The translations under genes were made by a program, and so were the position numbers. Shown piece after piece: positions 5,268-5,893 of a stretch of DNA of 5,893 nucleotides. The stretch is from Sphingomonadales bacterium. Its GTDB lineage: Bacteria > Pseudomonadota > Alphaproteobacteria > Sphingomonadales > Sphingomonadaceae. Below the pieces are notes generated by a model. That model searched no databases. It was given only the letters and a program-made list of their open reading frames with translations, and had not been told where the DNA came from. Location: NCBI GenBank assembly GCA_017304125.1, contig JAFKLV010000132.1, positions 1 through 5,893 on the forward strand, read 5' to 3'. How positions within the stretch are numbered: the stretch's first letter is position 1; each line of letters begins with the position of its first letter.

Positions 5268-5893
5268 CTATGGTCGAGCGGGTGACCACGTGAGGCGTGC
5301 CGCTACCGCATCGACTTGCCAGTCGCAGTAGTAATCGGATTTTCCAGGGGTGTTCACAAACCGGCTGTGTATGCAGATCTGATCACCGCTCTCGTTGAGC
5401 ACGAGGTCATGTTTGCAGGATTCATTGGCTATCGAGGCTCCGCGAGCGGTCGTCAGGACCTTCCCCTTGCCGGCGAACGTATAGCCTTTCGGCGCTGTCT
5501 GGCAGATCGGGAGATTTTCCTGAGAGTGAATTGAGTAGGTGTAGCTGCGAGGATCTGGCGGCACTGAGCCCGGGACTTTGAAGCTCACCGCTTGTGTCTC
5601 GACGACCGGCGTCACGCGTGGGAGCAGGGTGTCGACGACGGTGACCCTGGCCTTACTCTCAGACTGGAAGCTGAGGACGATCGGCAGCGTTGTCCACGCC
5701 GACGGCACGATCAATTGAACGACGCAGTTCTCGCCAGCCTTGATGACAAACCCCTTCGCGAAGCAATCTCGGTTGGAGACCGCTCGCACGCCTTCATCCA
5801 AATAGACGTCGTCGACAAGGCGCAGCGCTTCTTGAACGCTTCCGTCTCCTTGCGGCCGGCGCAAGTAGTCGATGTGGAAGAAGACCTGTTTGC
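5268..5893 (-). CDS. Hypothetical six-cysteine protein, C-terminal part
   Basis: The frame is open from the right edge to a TAG at 5270-5268, giving 207 visible residues; the start lies outside the window. The visible part begins KQVFFHIDYLRRPQGDG, so the TTG at 5864 that would give a 198-residue protein is probably internal. I recognise no family. The middle is rich in alternating hydrophobic strand-like segments (CVVQLIVPSAWTTLPIVLSF, then ARVTVVDTLLPRVTPVV), suggesting a beta-sandwich-like fold. Six cysteines (visible residues 43, 56, 130, 159, 173, 189), with the last three closely spaced, suggest disulfides in an exported protein, but no signal peptide is in view. Sampled GC here is about 53-58%, well below the oxidoreductase genes. 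It converges on the 195-residue gene with only 15 bases between stops and no clear terminator there. Confidence 0.65.
   Translation of the reverse strand, partial: KQVFFHIDYLRRPQGDGSVQEALRLVDDVYLDEGVRAVSNRDCFAKGFVIKAGENCVVQLIVPSAWTTLPIVLSFQSESKARVTVVDTLLPRVTPVVETQAVSFKVPGSVPPDPRSYTYSIHSQENLPICQTAPKGYTFAGKGKVLTTARGASIANESCKHDLVLNESGDQICIHSRFVNTPGKSDYYCDWQVDAVAARLTWSPARP

Overview
The window looks like chromosomal DNA of a high-GC alphaproteobacterium, most likely a sphingomonad. The grounds are codon use strongly biased to G/C at third positions, a REP-like palindromic repeat of the 'CCCGCGAAGGCGGG' type that I associate with sphingomonads, and an NAD(P)H/quinone oxidoreductase-GMC oxidoreductase gene pair. 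No taxonomic search could be run, so this is inference.

Left part (1-3734) is a metabolic and regulatory block. The 5' part of a thiolase gene runs leftward off the window. It is divergent from a TetR-family repressor gene, and the roughly 70-base space between them holds a 16-base palindrome (451-466) beside a TTGACA hexamer directed at the thiolase, which suggests the regulator controls the pair. After the repressor comes a nearly perfect 43-base inverted repeat (1079-1121, REP/BIME-like). Then come two closely spaced genes read in the same direction: a medium-chain NAD(P)H:quinone oxidoreductase-like protein and an FAD-dependent GMC alcohol dehydrogenase. Together they suggest oxidation of an alcohol-containing substrate and CoA-linked chain shortening under a TetR repressor. 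The substrate cannot be read from the sequence.

Middle part (3735-4291): a strong hairpin with a T-tract on the minus strand ends a leftward reading frame that encodes the C-terminal part of a right-handed parallel beta-helix protein. That gene is decapitated. Its frame runs into a stop at 4292-4294 with no plausible start or ribosome site, and beta-helix character ends there.

Right part (about 4295-5893) looks like different DNA, with lower GC toward the right end and less biased codon use. It holds a rightward pair of unrecognised small genes: a 96-residue coiled-coil protein and a 195-residue protein whose Shine-Dalgarno site lies in an 8-bp-arm inverted repeat. Converging on them is the C-terminal part of an unrecognised six-cysteine protein that enters from the right edge. 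The junction near 4283-4300 is the best candidate for an insertion, deletion or island boundary. No integrase, transposase, tRNA, CRISPR array or other mobility gene is visible.
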